NCBI GenBank assembly: GCA_965233625.1
Contig: OZ247499.1
Span: forward strand, 4,092,001 to 4,156,000
DNA from: G965233625 sp965233625
GTDB lineage: Bacteria; Planctomycetota; Planctomycetia; Pirellulales; Pirellulaceae
DNA: 64,000 nt
Direction: 5' to 3'
This document shows, piece by piece, positions 18,459 through 27,216 of the stretch; the stretch's first letter is position 1; each line of letters begins with the position of its first letter. The position numbers were made by a program, and so were the translations under genes. The notes beneath the pieces are model-generated. The model had not been told where the DNA came from, ran no database searches, and saw nothing but the letters and a program-made list of their open reading frames with translations.

Positions 18459-19596
18459 CGCATATCTGTCATCCGCAGAACGGCAGAAGCTGCGGCGGCG
18501 TGTGCTGACGTGGTTCGAGAAACACCGCCGTGATCTGCCTTGGCGGGATACGGGTGATCCGTACCGCGTGTGGATCAGCGAGATCATGTTGCAGCAAACG
18601 CAAGTCGCGACGGTAATTCCGTACTACGAGCGGTTCATCGCAGCCTTTCCGGATGCACCGTCGCTGGCTGCCGCCAGTCAGGAAGACGTTTTACGGTTGT
18701 GGGAGGGGCTGGGTTATTACCGGCGCGCGCGGCAGATGCATCAGGCTGCCCAGGTGATTGTTGCGGAGCACAACGGCCGTTTTCCGCAGACGTTTGAGGA
18801 AGTGCTGGCGCTGCCGGGGATCGGACGTTATACGGCAGGCGCCATTCTTTCGATCGCCTTGGATCAGCCGCAGCCGATTCTTGAAGCGAACACCATCCGC
18901 CTGTTTGCCCGGTTGATGTTGCTACGAGAGCAGACGACGGGCACAGCGGCGCAGAAGGAACTCTGGAAATTCGCCGCAGAGATTCTGCCCCGCAAACGCG
19001 CCGGCGACTTCAATCAGGGGCTGATGGAATTAGGCGCCCTGGTCTGCACGCCGCGGAACCCAGCTTGCAAAGACTGCCCGTTGGCAACGCTGTGCCCCAC
19101 ACATCAGCAGAAGCTGACCGCAGAGATCCCGGCGCCAAAACAGAAAACGAAATACGAAGACGTGCACGAATGCGCCGTGATTGTCCAGCACAACAGCGCG
19201 GTGCTCCTGCGGCAGTGCCAGCCGGGCGAACGTTGGCAGGGGCTGTGGGATTATCCGCGGTTTAGCGTGGATACAGATTTCGCTGAAGTCTCGGCGGCAG
19301 CAGGGCGGCAACAGACGCTGTTCCCGGCAGCTTCATCTCCCGGCGATCTGCCCAGTCGCCGCGTACACGAATTGACGGGCATACACATCCACGACCCGGC
19401 GCCGTTGACCATGCTGAAACATGGCGTCACCCGGTTCCGCATCACGCTGCACTGCTATCGCGCCCAGTATGGCAGCGGGCAACTCTTAGAGAATTGCCAG
19501 TGGGCGCCGGTCGCTGATCTTGCCAGTCTGCCGTTAAGCACAACGGGCAGGAAAATCAGCGACCTGATAGTCAGTTCCAGCCAGAACGATGCGTGA
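18451..19596 (+). CDS. mutY: A/G-specific adenine DNA glycosylase MutY
   Basis: A 381-residue base-excision repair enzyme removing adenine mispaired with 8-oxoguanine. It has the endonuclease III fold with catalytic Glu44 (WISEIMLQQTQV), helix-hairpin-helix LPGIGRYTAGAI (121-132), and 4Fe-4S ligands C199-x6-C206-x2-C209-x5-C215. A C-terminal NUDIX-like 8-oxoG recognition domain spans about 235-375. Oddity: the position of the conserved Asp of LDGN is Glu145 here (ILEANTIRLFARL). The gene overlaps the ATPase by 8 bases, although the functions appear unrelated. Confidence 0.95.
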   Translation: MSDAYLSSAERQKLRRRVLTWFEKHRRDLPWRDTGDPYRVWISEIMLQQTQVATVIPYYERFIAAFPDAPSLAAASQEDVLRLWEGLGYYRRARQMHQAAQVIVAEHNGRFPQTFEEVLALPGIGRYTAGAILSIALDQPQPILEANTIRLFARLMLLREQTTGTAAQKELWKFAAEILPRKRAGDFNQGLMELGALVCTPRNPACKDCPLATLCPTHQQKLTAEIPAPKQKTKYEDVHECAVIVQHNSAVLLRQCQPGERWQGLWDYPRFSVDTDFAEVSAAAGRQQTLFPAASSPGDLPSRRVHELTGIHIHDPAPLTMLKHGVTRFRITLHCYRAQYGSGQLLENCQWAPVADLASLPLSTTGRKISDLIVSSSQNDA

Positions 19597-19616
19597 ACAT
19601 GTCTGCTGCTGTGAAG

Positions 19617-19892
19617 CTATTTGGTCTTCTTCACAGGCGCCGGGCGGTGGAAGTCAATGCTTTCCAGCGCGGCGTAAACTTCTTCGAGTGTCTTTTCGCC
19701 GAAGTTAGAGATGCTGAGCAGGTCTTCGCGTGTGGTGTTCAGCAGATCCTGCACGGTGAAGATGCCCTTCTCTTCCAGGCAGTTGGTCGTGCGGACCGTC
19801 AGTCCGATTTCAGCCGTGCTCATGTTCAGCCGTTCTTCCAGGCTGCGGTTTGCTTCGACTGATTTGCTGAGTGGAATGCGTGTCGTGGCCAT
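19617..19892 (-). CDS. Stand-alone RNA polymerase alpha C-terminal-domain-like protein
   Basis: A 91-residue protein. Most of it matches the alpha-CTD: LNMSTAEIGLTVRTTNCLEE, then KGIFTVQDLLNTTREDLLSI and SNFGEKTLEEVYAALES, the two helix-hairpin-helix motifs that bind UP elements and activators. The N-terminal assembly domain is missing, so it cannot replace RpoA. It starts at ATG 19892, preceded by GGGAGGGAG; the longer frame to 19967 has an odd Cys/His-rich extension and is rejected. It may modulate transcription by competing for UP elements or regulators; this is inference. It is convergent with mutY. Confidence 0.85.
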   Translation of the reverse strand: MATTRIPLSKSVEANRSLEERLNMSTAEIGLTVRTTNCLEEKGIFTVQDLLNTTREDLLSISNFGEKTLEEVYAALESIDFHRPAPVKKTK

Positions 19893-20272
19893 CGGGGGCT
19901 CCCTCCCAAGGAAAAATCTGCACGGAGTCAGTCCGTGTGCAAAGCAATGGTGGCGCGTCCAGAACACCCTTGTTTACGGGATCTTCCGGGTGTTACGAGA
20001 CGCGCAACAACTAATGTATCAGAACCGGCAATTTCCGTAAGCGCCAATTTGCCGCAAAAATCTGCGGGTCTACGGCGACAATTCTTTTCGATTCGCAACT
20101 GTTTGCCAGGCCACAATGCAGTGACTGGCGTGAGTCCACCGGGCAAACGCGGTAGAATGGTCTGGTTGGATCTTCGCGTCTTGTGTTTGCAATAACGGCG
20201 ATGCTGGGTCCGGCGGGCAGTTGGGCACACATCTCTTCACGACTCTTCATTCACTACCAGTAGGTTTTTTCT
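19893..20272. other. Intergenic region, 380 bases
   Basis: Lies between the divergent alpha-CTD-like gene and the two-helix membrane protein. Short frames are present on both strands but none looks coding. A small hairpin (CACGGA-GTCAG-TCCGTG, 19921-19937) sits in the leader of the alpha-CTD-like gene. Otherwise nothing is recognised. Confidence 0.4.
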
Positions 20273-20899
20273 GTGAGCACCGATAAATCCATGCAGAACC
20301 TTCTGCTGATCGGCTTCTTTATTTTCATGATTTCAATAGCTGCGATAACATTTATCGTGCAGGGCTGCCAGGAAATGGCGCTCGCGGAAGCCACTCCGTC
20401 TGGCATCATTACGCCTCGCGAAGCGATGCGTGCGCGACTGGGCACGTATCCTCGTGTGGAAGGTAAACTCGATATCATCATGCAAACTCAGGGCATCAGC
20501 GGTGACGGGGCGATTTGCACGCTTGAAGGGCAGCCATATCTTGTGATCAACGTGCCGCCACGCCACAGGGTGGCAAGAAGCATTCAGCGGGCTGACGCCA
20601 GACTGGACAACAACTGGCGACTGAGGGGGCTGCTCGAATCCGCCGATGACTCTGAAGCGTCATCCATCGCGATGTGGCAGTTTCTGAAGGAACACAAGCT
20701 GGAAAAATCTAGAGTCCGCGTGTTGAATCTCGCAGAGCAACCCGGTGACGAACCAATCTATGGTCACGTTAAAGTGATTGGCGGTTCATGTCTGCTGGGT
20801 CTTATTTTCTTAGGACTCCTGCTCGCGGGATTTCTCAAGTACCGGGAGCTTTCCCGCGCTGCGGAAACGCCCGCCGAAAACCTCAATCGCCCCATCTAA
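20273..20899 (+). CDS. Two-helix membrane protein of unknown function
   Basis: A 208-residue protein starting at GTG 20273. An N-terminal transmembrane helix (about 8-30, LLLIGFFIFMISIAAITFIV) and a second near 168-187 (LLGLIFLGLLLAGFL) flank a roughly 135-residue loop, probably extracytoplasmic, with short strands (DGAICTLEGQPYLVINVPPR) and no Cys pairs. Both ends would lie in the cytoplasm. No family is recognised. It is followed by the DUF1549/DUF1553 gene in the same direction after about 140 bases, so an independent promoter for that gene is likely. Confidence 0.65.
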   Translation: MSTDKSMQNLLLIGFFIFMISIAAITFIVQGCQEMALAEATPSGIITPREAMRARLGTYPRVEGKLDIIMQTQGISGDGAICTLEGQPYLVINVPPRHRVARSIQRADARLDNNWRLRGLLESADDSEASSIAMWQFLKEHKLEKSRVRVLNLAEQPGDEPIYGHVKVIGGSCLLGLIFLGLLLAGFLKYRELSRAAETPAENLNRPI

Positions 20900-21040
20900 A
20901 TAGCAGCCCGCCACCAGACCGTCGCTGCTGCTGGTCAACGCCAAGTGTGGCGACGCCGGGTTTGTCCACATATAATGAGTATATGAATCAATGCCTGGCG
21001 AAGCTGCCAGGGCCTCATTCTCCTGCCTGGTTTTCTACCG

Positions 21041-23431
21041 ATGAATTCTTTTGACTGGCTGCGCGGTGTAAATCAATTGTGGTTGCTGGCGGCATGTTTG
21101 ATGCTGACGCCGGTGGTCGCGTCTGCAGCGGCGCCGCTGCCAGAGACGGTGCAATTTAATCGCGACATCCGGCCGATTCTGAGCAACAACTGCTACACGT
21201 GCCACGGCCCGGATGAAGGCACGCGGGAAGCGGACCTGCGGTTTGATGTGGAAGAAAGCGTTTTCTCGCACGACCCGGCAGTGATTGTGCGCGGCATGCC
21301 CACGCAAAGCGAAATCATCGCCCGCGTGCTTTCGACCGACGTGGACGTAAAAATGCCGCCGCCGGAATCGCACAAAGAACTGACGCCGCGGGAAATTGAA
21401 CTGCTGAAACTGTGGGTCAAACAAGGCGCCAAATGGGAAGGCCACTGGTCGTTCATTCCGCCCGTACGCGCGAAAGCGCCGGAGGTGAAAGACACGGAGT
21501 TCGTCAAGAATGATATCGACCGTTTCATCCTCGCCCAGCTTGCCACGCAGAAGCTGCCGCACTCGGCGCCGGCGGATAAAGTCACGCTGGCCCGGCGGCT
21601 GTTCTTTGATCTGACGGGGCTGCCGCCCACGCCGCAACAGGTGCAGACGTTTGTCGAGGACACCTCGCCCGATGCGGTGGCTAATCTTGTGAAGCGGCTG
21701 TTCGCTTCGCCGCATTATGGCGAACGCATGGCGATGTACTGGCTGGACGTGGTGCGTTACGCAGACAGCAACGGTTACCACTCGGATGAAGCCCGCAAAA
21801 GCGCGCCCTATCGCGACTACGTGATCGAAGCCTTTCAGAAGAATACGCCCTACGACAAGTTTGTGACCGATCAACTGGCCGGCGATCTGGCAGAGAACCC
21901 CACGGTGGAGCAGAAGATCGCTTCGGGCTTCAACATGTTACTGCAGACGACCAATGAAGGCGGCGCCCAGGAGAAAGAGTATCTGGCAAAGTATTCGGCC
22001 GACCGCGTACGGAATACGGCTTCGATCTTCTTAGGGACGACGCTCGGTTGTGCAGAGTGCCACGATCACAAGTTTGATCCGTTTACCCAGCGTGACTTCT
22101 ACAGCTTCGCCGCTTTCTTTGCGGACATCAAAGAACGCGGCCGCGGCAATCCGCCTTCGTACCCGGTCGCCACAACGGCGCACAAACAGGAACTGGCAGA
22201 GATCGACGCGGCCATTGAAACCGCGCGTCAGGAAGCTGCCGATGCAGCCGACCCTCAGAAGCCAGAACTGCAGAAGAAGCTGAAAGGGCTGGAAGCACAA
22301 CGCAAAGCCGTGGCCGCCGCCATGCCCAAGACGCTGATGACCGTCACGGGCAAACCGCGCACCATCCGGTTGTTGCCGCGGGGTGACTGGATGAACGAAT
22401 CCGGCCCGGAGATGCAGCCGGGCACACCGGGCTTCCTACCCGCGATGGATGTGACGGGCCGCCGCGCGACGCGGATGGACCTGGCCAAATGGATTGTCGA
22501 CCGTCGCAATCCGCTGACCGCGCGGGCGATGGTTAACCGGCTGTGGAAGCTGTTCTTTGGCCACGGGCTTGCCCACCCGCTGGACGATCTGGGCGCTCAA
22601 GGCGCCTGGCCCACGCATCCGCAACTGCTGGACTGGTTGGCCGTGGAGTTTATGGAAAGCGGCTGGGATATAAGGCATATCGTGGAACTGATGGTCACCA
22701 GCGGTGCCTATCAGCAGACCTCGAAACCAACCGCAGAGATGCTGGCCGCCGATCCAGGCAACAAGTGGTTCGCCCGGCAATCCCGCTTCCGCCTGGACGC
22801 CGAAATGGTCCGCGACAATGCACTGGCCGTCAGCGGGCTGCTGGTCCGCAAGATCGGCGGCCGCAGTGTGAAGCCTTACCAGCCCGCAGGCTATTGGCGC
22901 CACATGAACTTCCCCCGCCGCACCTGGCAGCAGGATAGTGGTGAAGATCTTTACCGCCGCGGACTCTACACCTGGTGGCAGCGGATGTTCCTGCATCCCA
23001 GCATGCTGGCGTTCGATGCACCTTCGCGTGAAGAATGTACGGTGGAACGCCCACGATCCAACACGCCGCAACAGGCGCTGGTGCTGTTGAACGACCCGAC
23101 CTATGTAGAAGCTGCCCGCGCTTTTGCCGTGCGTATCGCAAAGCACCCGGCAGGCAGTGACACAGATTCGTCACAAAGCATCCGGCAGCGGATTAATTGG
23201 GCGATGATGCAGACGCTGTCGCGCGAAGGTCAACCAGCTGAACTGCAGCTTCTGGAGACCATCTATCAGCAGCACCTGAAGTCATATCAGGCGGATGTCG
23301 ACGCCGCCAAAAAGCTGACTAGCACGGGCGCCGCGCCGCTGCCTGAAAAGCTGGACCCCGCACAGCACGCCGCCTGGACCTCGGTGGCCCGGGTGATTCT
23401 GAATCTGCATGAAACCATTACGCGTTATTAA
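21041..23431 (+). CDS. DUF1549/DUF1553 protein with planctomycete cytochrome-c-like domain
   Basis: A 796-residue exported protein. Signal segment about 11-31; PSC1-type haem motif CYTCH at 51-55, followed by a DREADLRF-like stretch; DUF1549 about 150-360 (NDIDRFILAQL; VRYADSNGYHSDEARKSAPY); a second CxxCH-like CAECHDHKFDPF near 335; a Lys/Ala-rich helical linker (about 380-430); and DUF1553 about 475-750 (LAKWIVDRRNPLTARAMVNR; NTPQQALVLLNDPTYVEAAR). These proteins are a hallmark of planctomycetes and usually pair with DUF1501 proteins. Haem attachment and redox activity are plausible but unproven. The next gene begins within 20 bases. Confidence 0.94.
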   Translation: MNSFDWLRGVNQLWLLAACLMLTPVVASAAAPLPETVQFNRDIRPILSNNCYTCHGPDEGTREADLRFDVEESVFSHDPAVIVRGMPTQSEIIARVLSTDVDVKMPPPESHKELTPREIELLKLWVKQGAKWEGHWSFIPPVRAKAPEVKDTEFVKNDIDRFILAQLATQKLPHSAPADKVTLARRLFFDLTGLPPTPQQVQTFVEDTSPDAVANLVKRLFASPHYGERMAMYWLDVVRYADSNGYHSDEARKSAPYRDYVIEAFQKNTPYDKFVTDQLAGDLAENPTVEQKIASGFNMLLQTTNEGGAQEKEYLAKYSADRVRNTASIFLGTTLGCAECHDHKFDPFTQRDFYSFAAFFADIKERGRGNPPSYPVATTAHKQELAEIDAAIETARQEAADAADPQKPELQKKLKGLEAQRKAVAAAMPKTLMTVTGKPRTIRLLPRGDWMNESGPEMQPGTPGFLPAMDVTGRRATRMDLAKWIVDRRNPLTARAMVNRLWKLFFGHGLAHPLDDLGAQGAWPTHPQLLDWLAVEFMESGWDIRHIVELMVTSGAYQQTSKPTAEMLAADPGNKWFARQSRFRLDAEMVRDNALAVSGLLVRKIGGRSVKPYQPAGYWRHMNFPRRTWQQDSGEDLYRRGLYTWWQRMFLHPSMLAFDAPSREECTVERPRSNTPQQALVLLNDPTYVEAARAFAVRIAKHPAGSDTDSSQSIRQRINWAMMQTLSREGQPAELQLLETIYQQHLKSYQADVDAAKKLTSTGAAPLPEKLDPAQHAAWTSVARVILNLHETITRY

Positions 23432-23446
23432 CGCTTGAAAGCCACG

Positions 23447-25219
23447 ATGGATCGTCCTGTAATTTCCCCGGATGAAGAAGCCAGGGCGTTCTGGCGTTCG
23501 CGGTTGAATGTCGTGCGTACGCTGATGCGGCAGGGGATGCAGTCCGCGCGATTGCGGGTGGGTGTGTTCCTGGTGGTGAGCCTGTTCTTCTGGGTCGGGC
23601 TGCTGTTTCTGTTTGCGGCAGGCTTCCGTTTTCTGGAAGCGGTGCTCGAACACGAAGGTATGCGGGCGCAGACGGTGCAGGCGATTTACAACGTGTTCTT
23701 CTCCGCCCTGTTGGCGATGTTGACGTTCTCGTCCGGATTGATTCTGTACAGCAGTCTCTATCGCAGCCCGGAAGCGTTGTTCCTGTTAACGACACCCGCC
23801 AGCGCCGGGCGGATTCTGCTGCATAAGCTTCAGGAAGCGACATTGTTCAGCGGTTGGGGCCTGGTGCTGCTGGGCAGTCCGCTGCTGATTGCTTATGGCT
23901 ATACCTTCGCATCGCCGTGGTATTACTACGTGATGTTGCTGCCGTTTATGGTGGCGTTTGTGATGATCCCTAGTAATGTTGGCGCTATCTTCTGCATGCT
24001 GGTGGTGCGGCTGCTGCCCACCGGAAGGATGTACGCCATGGGTGTGCTGGGCGCCGTGGTGCTGGGGCTGTTTGTGGCGGGCGGCTATGCCATCTTTGGC
24101 GGGAACGACCATCAGGCGATGTCGCCGGAGTGGTTTCAGGAGACACTCGGCCGGTTGCGATTTACCGAACAGCGGGTGCTGCCAAGCTGGTGGCTGAGTA
24201 GCGGATTGTTAGAAGCGGCCCATCCCAGCCAGACCCCCGGCGCCTGGCCATCGTGGATGGAATCGTTGGCGTTCTTCGCGCTGTTGTTATCGACCGCTAT
24301 GTTCACGCAGCTTGTCGCGCAGTGGACCGCCCACTTCACACTACGTGCGGGCTTCAGCAGTCTGCAAGGGGTGACCAGCAGTAAGCGGGCGATTAAAGTC
24401 AGTTGGCTCGACCGCCTGGCTGGAGGGCTGATGTTCCCGTTCTCGCCCGTGATGCGGACGATGCTGGTGAAAGACTTCCGCACCTTCCGCCGTGACCCGA
24501 TGCAATGGGCGCAGTTCGCTATCTTATTCGGCCTGCTCGTGCTGTACTTTCTGAACATCCGCCGGTTCGAGCACGGCAGCAGTCAGAGCCGGTGGACCAT
24601 CGTGATCGGTTTTGTGAATGTGATTGTCGTGGGGCTGATCCTCTCGACCTTCACCACGCGGTTCATCTATCCGCTGATCAGCCTGGAAGGCCGGCGGATG
24701 TGGATCCTGGGCACGCTGCCCATCGACCGCGCATCGGTGGTATGGGGCAAGTTCCTGTTGTCGTGCGCCGCATCGCTGCCAACCTGCTGCGGCCTGATTC
24801 TGCTAAGCGATGTCATGCTGGAAACCGCCGCCCAGTCGTGGGTGCTGCTGGTGGTGCATCAGGTGCAGTGCATCGCATTATGCCTGGGGCTATCGGCGCT
24901 GGCGGTCGGTCTTGGCTCGAGGTATCCCAACCTCCGCGAACCTTCTCCCTCGCGCATTGCCGCAGGCTTCGGCGGCACGTTGAACCTGGTGGTCAGTTCC
25001 CTTTTCATCCTCAGCACGGCCGTACTCACCAGCGTGCCAGGCTTCTTCTGGCTGGAACAAACCGCCGCGCAGAAGCTACCTTACCTGCTGCAACTGGCAG
25101 GCCTAGGCAACGTCTACGGACTAATAGCTGGCGCCGTCTGGCTGCTGGTCGTCACGTCCGTGGCGACCATCGTGCCCATGCGCATGGGGCTGTACAGCTT
25201 CCACCGGCTGGAGTTTTAA
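23447..25219 (+). CDS. Large polytopic membrane protein, ABC-2 exporter-like
   Basis: A protein of about 590 residues with roughly twelve hydrophobic segments, e.g. VFLVVSLFFWVGLLFLFAAG near 40 and a C-terminal LLVVTSVATIVPMRMGLYSF. The layout, with long cytoplasmic loops such as KDFRTFRRDPMQWAQFAILF, is that of large ABC-2-type permease subunits found in planctomycetes and firmicutes. No ATPase gene is adjacent, so transport is not shown. I start at ATG 23447 (MDRPVISPDE); TTG 23435, four residues earlier, is possible. It lies 15 bases after the DUF1549/DUF1553 stop. Its last about 99 bases overlap the opposite-strand frameshifted gene. Confidence 0.75.
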   Translation: MDRPVISPDEEARAFWRSRLNVVRTLMRQGMQSARLRVGVFLVVSLFFWVGLLFLFAAGFRFLEAVLEHEGMRAQTVQAIYNVFFSALLAMLTFSSGLILYSSLYRSPEALFLLTTPASAGRILLHKLQEATLFSGWGLVLLGSPLLIAYGYTFASPWYYYVMLLPFMVAFVMIPSNVGAIFCMLVVRLLPTGRMYAMGVLGAVVLGLFVAGGYAIFGGNDHQAMSPEWFQETLGRLRFTEQRVLPSWWLSSGLLEAAHPSQTPGAWPSWMESLAFFALLLSTAMFTQLVAQWTAHFTLRAGFSSLQGVTSSKRAIKVSWLDRLAGGLMFPFSPVMRTMLVKDFRTFRRDPMQWAQFAILFGLLVLYFLNIRRFEHGSSQSRWTIVIGFVNVIVVGLILSTFTTRFIYPLISLEGRRMWILGTLPIDRASVVWGKFLLSCAASLPTCCGLILLSDVMLETAAQSWVLLVVHQVQCIALCLGLSALAVGLGSRYPNLREPSPSRIAAGFGGTLNLVVSSLFILSTAVLTSVPGFFWLEQTAAQKLPYLLQLAGLGNVYGLIAGAVWLLVVTSVATIVPMRMGLYSFHRLEF

Positions 25220-25575
25220 CGCGGCTTCCGGCGGCGCCTGTTCGCCTTCCAGAAGAGTACACAGGTAGCCACTGCCGCCCGCTAAGATTGCCGCCAGGGC
25301 GATGATAAGCCCCAGTGAGATGATGCTGTCTGAGTCCTGTTTATCATGCTCCGCGAATCGCGCTTCCGGGTGCTGGGCGGTCGCCTGCAACAGATCATCG
25401 TTAGAACTACGGCCCGAGAACAACAGCGGCATCGCCACGCCCGTTGCAATTGCCGTGTAGATCACGATGGCGCCGTATTCACCAGGTCCATTGAACCCGG
25501 CAAGCCAGTAGATACCCGCCGCCCCAAGATGAATAGCGACGAAAACCCCAACACCGTCATCGCGATAATCTTCAT
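25121..25575 (-). pseudogene. Small membrane protein gene with a frameshift
   Basis: The ATG at 25575, with AAGG upstream, opens a hydrophobic start (MKIIAMTVLGFSSLFILG). That frame then turns to RRVSTGLPGS and soon stops. From the same point the neighbouring frame reads GAAGIYWLAGFNGPGEYGAI and continues VIYTAIATGVAMPLLFSG, then a loop and a final helix IISLGLIIALAAILAGGSGY. One extra G in the G4 run (C4 on the plus strand, 25522-25525) would join them into a roughly 150-residue protein with three membrane helices. The 3' end overlaps the convergent gene by about 99 bases. Alternatively only the GTG-started 114-residue part (from 25465) is made. Sequencing error, pseudogene and programmed shift remain open. 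Confidence 0.6.
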
Positions 25576-25602
25576 GCCCGACCTTATGTTGAAGTGAAAC
25601 GC

Positions 25603-25613
25603 GTAGGGCAGGC
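25603..25613 (+). repeat. Interspersed repeat family 2, partial copy
   Basis: GTAGGGCAGGC, the left arm of family 2 (GTAGGGCAGGC-GCCTGCC type), immediately after the stop of the zinc-ribbon gene at 25616. The right arm is not present. Confidence 0.5.
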
Positions 25614-25615
25614 TA

Positions 25616-26227
25616 CTATGAGATTCCAGCACGAACGCACTCCAGATTGTAAGTCTTGCAGGTAGGACAAATGTTCGACCGCCCTTTTAACTTAGGAATC
25701 GTCATGAAGTTGGAGCCACCACATTCAACGCAAGCGCTTAGTTTCATTGAGTCGTTCAACTCGCCCCAACGATGTCGATACAAAAGCGACGAGATTCCGC
25801 TGAGTGCGAGCAAGGGAACGTAGATCAATCCAAACGAAACAAGCGAATGCAAATTGAAGATGAATCTCGCGATGCAGAACGTGGACACCATCAGAACCAG
25901 CGTTAGCAGGCAAGGAAATCGCGTGTCGTGAACCTGTTTTTCTTCGTTCATCGCGCCGCAGGCGGTGCACACTTTGTAGGTCACGCGGAATAGCTTTCCT
26001 GAACGCGACGAGTGTTTAAACTCGCCGCCGTTCGCTTTTAGAATTCCTTCCTCCAAAGGGTGCATCAAGCAAACTAACTCACCATCGCCGCGTTGAAACG
26101 CCAGGTAGCTCGCAGGCATCACCGTTCCACCCCGCCGTTCGCCGGATGATACAAAGCCAGCAACACTCTCGATTTCTTGCGAGTCGCCAGAGCAGTTCGA
26201 GCAAGTCAGGCGATAGACAGTAGGCAT
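25616..26227 (-). CDS. Membrane protein with two zinc ribbons
   Basis: A 203-residue orphan. An N-terminal CxxC (YRLTCSNCSG) and a further CTACGAMNEE pair near residue 88 lie before two hydrophobic helices (about 105-125 and 130-150). After them come CVECGGSNF and CPTCKTYNLEC near the C-terminus. This gives four CxxC knuckles arranged around a two-helix hairpin, suggesting cytosolic zinc ribbons on both flanks of a membrane anchor. I do not recognise the family. It is the first of three same-strand orphans (25.6-27.6 kb) separated by 150-170 base gaps containing family-2 repeats. Confidence 0.7.
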   Translation of the reverse strand: MPTVYRLTCSNCSGDSQEIESVAGFVSSGERRGGTVMPASYLAFQRGDGELVCLMHPLEEGILKANGGEFKHSSRSGKLFRVTYKVCTACGAMNEEKQVHDTRFPCLLTLVLMVSTFCIARFIFNLHSLVSFGLIYVPLLALSGISSLLYRHRWGELNDSMKLSACVECGGSNFMTIPKLKGRSNICPTCKTYNLECVRAGIS

Positions 26228-26307
26228 TCGATTTTCTTGCTGTGAAAGGGGGCAGAATTTGGGCAGGTCTCTTTTCCATCTAACTCTTGCGATCCCAAGT
26301 GAAACCG

Positions 26308-26329
26308 ATAGGGCAGGCTCCGCCTGCCT
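26308..26329 (+). repeat. Interspersed repeat family 2 copy
   Basis: ATAGGGCAGGCTCCGCCTGC plus two more bases: a hairpin-forming inverted repeat (GGCAGGC / GCCTGCC) between two orphan genes. Other copies are at 27796, 35546 and 36574. Confidence 0.75.
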
Positions 26330-26392
26330 TCCTTTGCGGTAACGTCCCCAGCCACGTATTGCACGCGAAGCAACGCCGATCTCTTGCAGAAC

Positions 26393-27061
26393 TCAATACA
26401 TGTCATCGATGGTTAGCAAAGTTGGATCATAGATAAGGTCAACCGACGCGTCCTGGTCATCAAATGCGCCGCTGCATCGCACCAGCACCGAGCCTGTGCT
26501 GCAAAATGTGTTGATTGCGAGATGCCAGTCCACGTTGGTCTCACTTTGTTTGAAGAGTCGCTTGAAGTAGCCACGGATCGAATCTTCTGTGTGCTGGGAT
26601 GCGGCGTCGTCGAGCCAGAGGACGCCACTCTGAGTCGCACGGTTCCAGTCTCCGAGTACGGGTAGGGCGTCACGCGTGACTTCAGTCGCCACTGCATAAC
26701 GGACTTTATTCTCCCTGCGGACCTCCACCTCAACGGACGAGGTTGGCGGTGGAAAATTCTCAAACGTCTGGCTCGCGCCCCAGAACTTCTTATGCGTATT
26801 TATCGCAGTGGGTAATCTCCATAATTCGGTGGCGCCAAAAAAGTTCCACCGGCGGCCCCTCAGTGAAGAACTATCAACAAAGTTCAGCATGGCATGAATC
26901 GAATGCAGCAACACCTGGCTCCACGGCGTCTCAATCGTAGGACGTGACGCAACGAAGGAAATCGCCGCGGCAGGCTTGGCGCCCTCGGCCGTTAAGTTCA
27001 GCACATCGTTTGGCTTGAACAAATCACACACATCGACTCGTTCAACAATGGGATCAGTCAT
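26393..27061 (-). CDS. Orphan 222-residue protein
   Basis: No family recognised. A soluble-looking protein with no signal peptide and no Cys cluster. It has mixed helical and beta segments (TPWSQVLLHSIHAMLNFVDS; SSVEVEVRRENKVRYAVATE) and an acidic C-terminus ending LLTIDDMY. Composition is less GC-rich than the flanking housekeeping genes. It sits in the middle of the orphan trio, same strand, with a family-2 repeat downstream. A contact-dependent toxin/immunity role would fit the setting of small orphan genes, but no motif supports it. Confidence 0.6.
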   Translation of the reverse strand: MTDPIVERVDVCDLFKPNDVLNLTAEGAKPAAAISFVASRPTIETPWSQVLLHSIHAMLNFVDSSSLRGRRWNFFGATELWRLPTAINTHKKFWGASQTFENFPPPTSSVEVEVRRENKVRYAVATEVTRDALPVLGDWNRATQSGVLWLDDAASQHTEDSIRGYFKRLFKQSETNVDWHLAINTFCSTGSVLVRCSGAFDDQDASVDLIYDPTLLTIDDMY

Positions 27062-27216
27062 GAATGTAATGGCAAGGCGATGCCGCGGGCTATCTTAGGG
27101 TGTCCCTCCGGGACTCTAAGTGCCGGTCACTCGCCGAAATAATTACGGGCGTGTGTTGAATGACACGTGACAATTAGTGCTCGTCAAAACACTACTGGCT
27201 ACAAGACGAAAGGCTG

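Noticed and set aside
21035..21874. 279-residue minus-strand frame
   Set aside because: Antisense to the well-supported DUF1549/DUF1553 gene.
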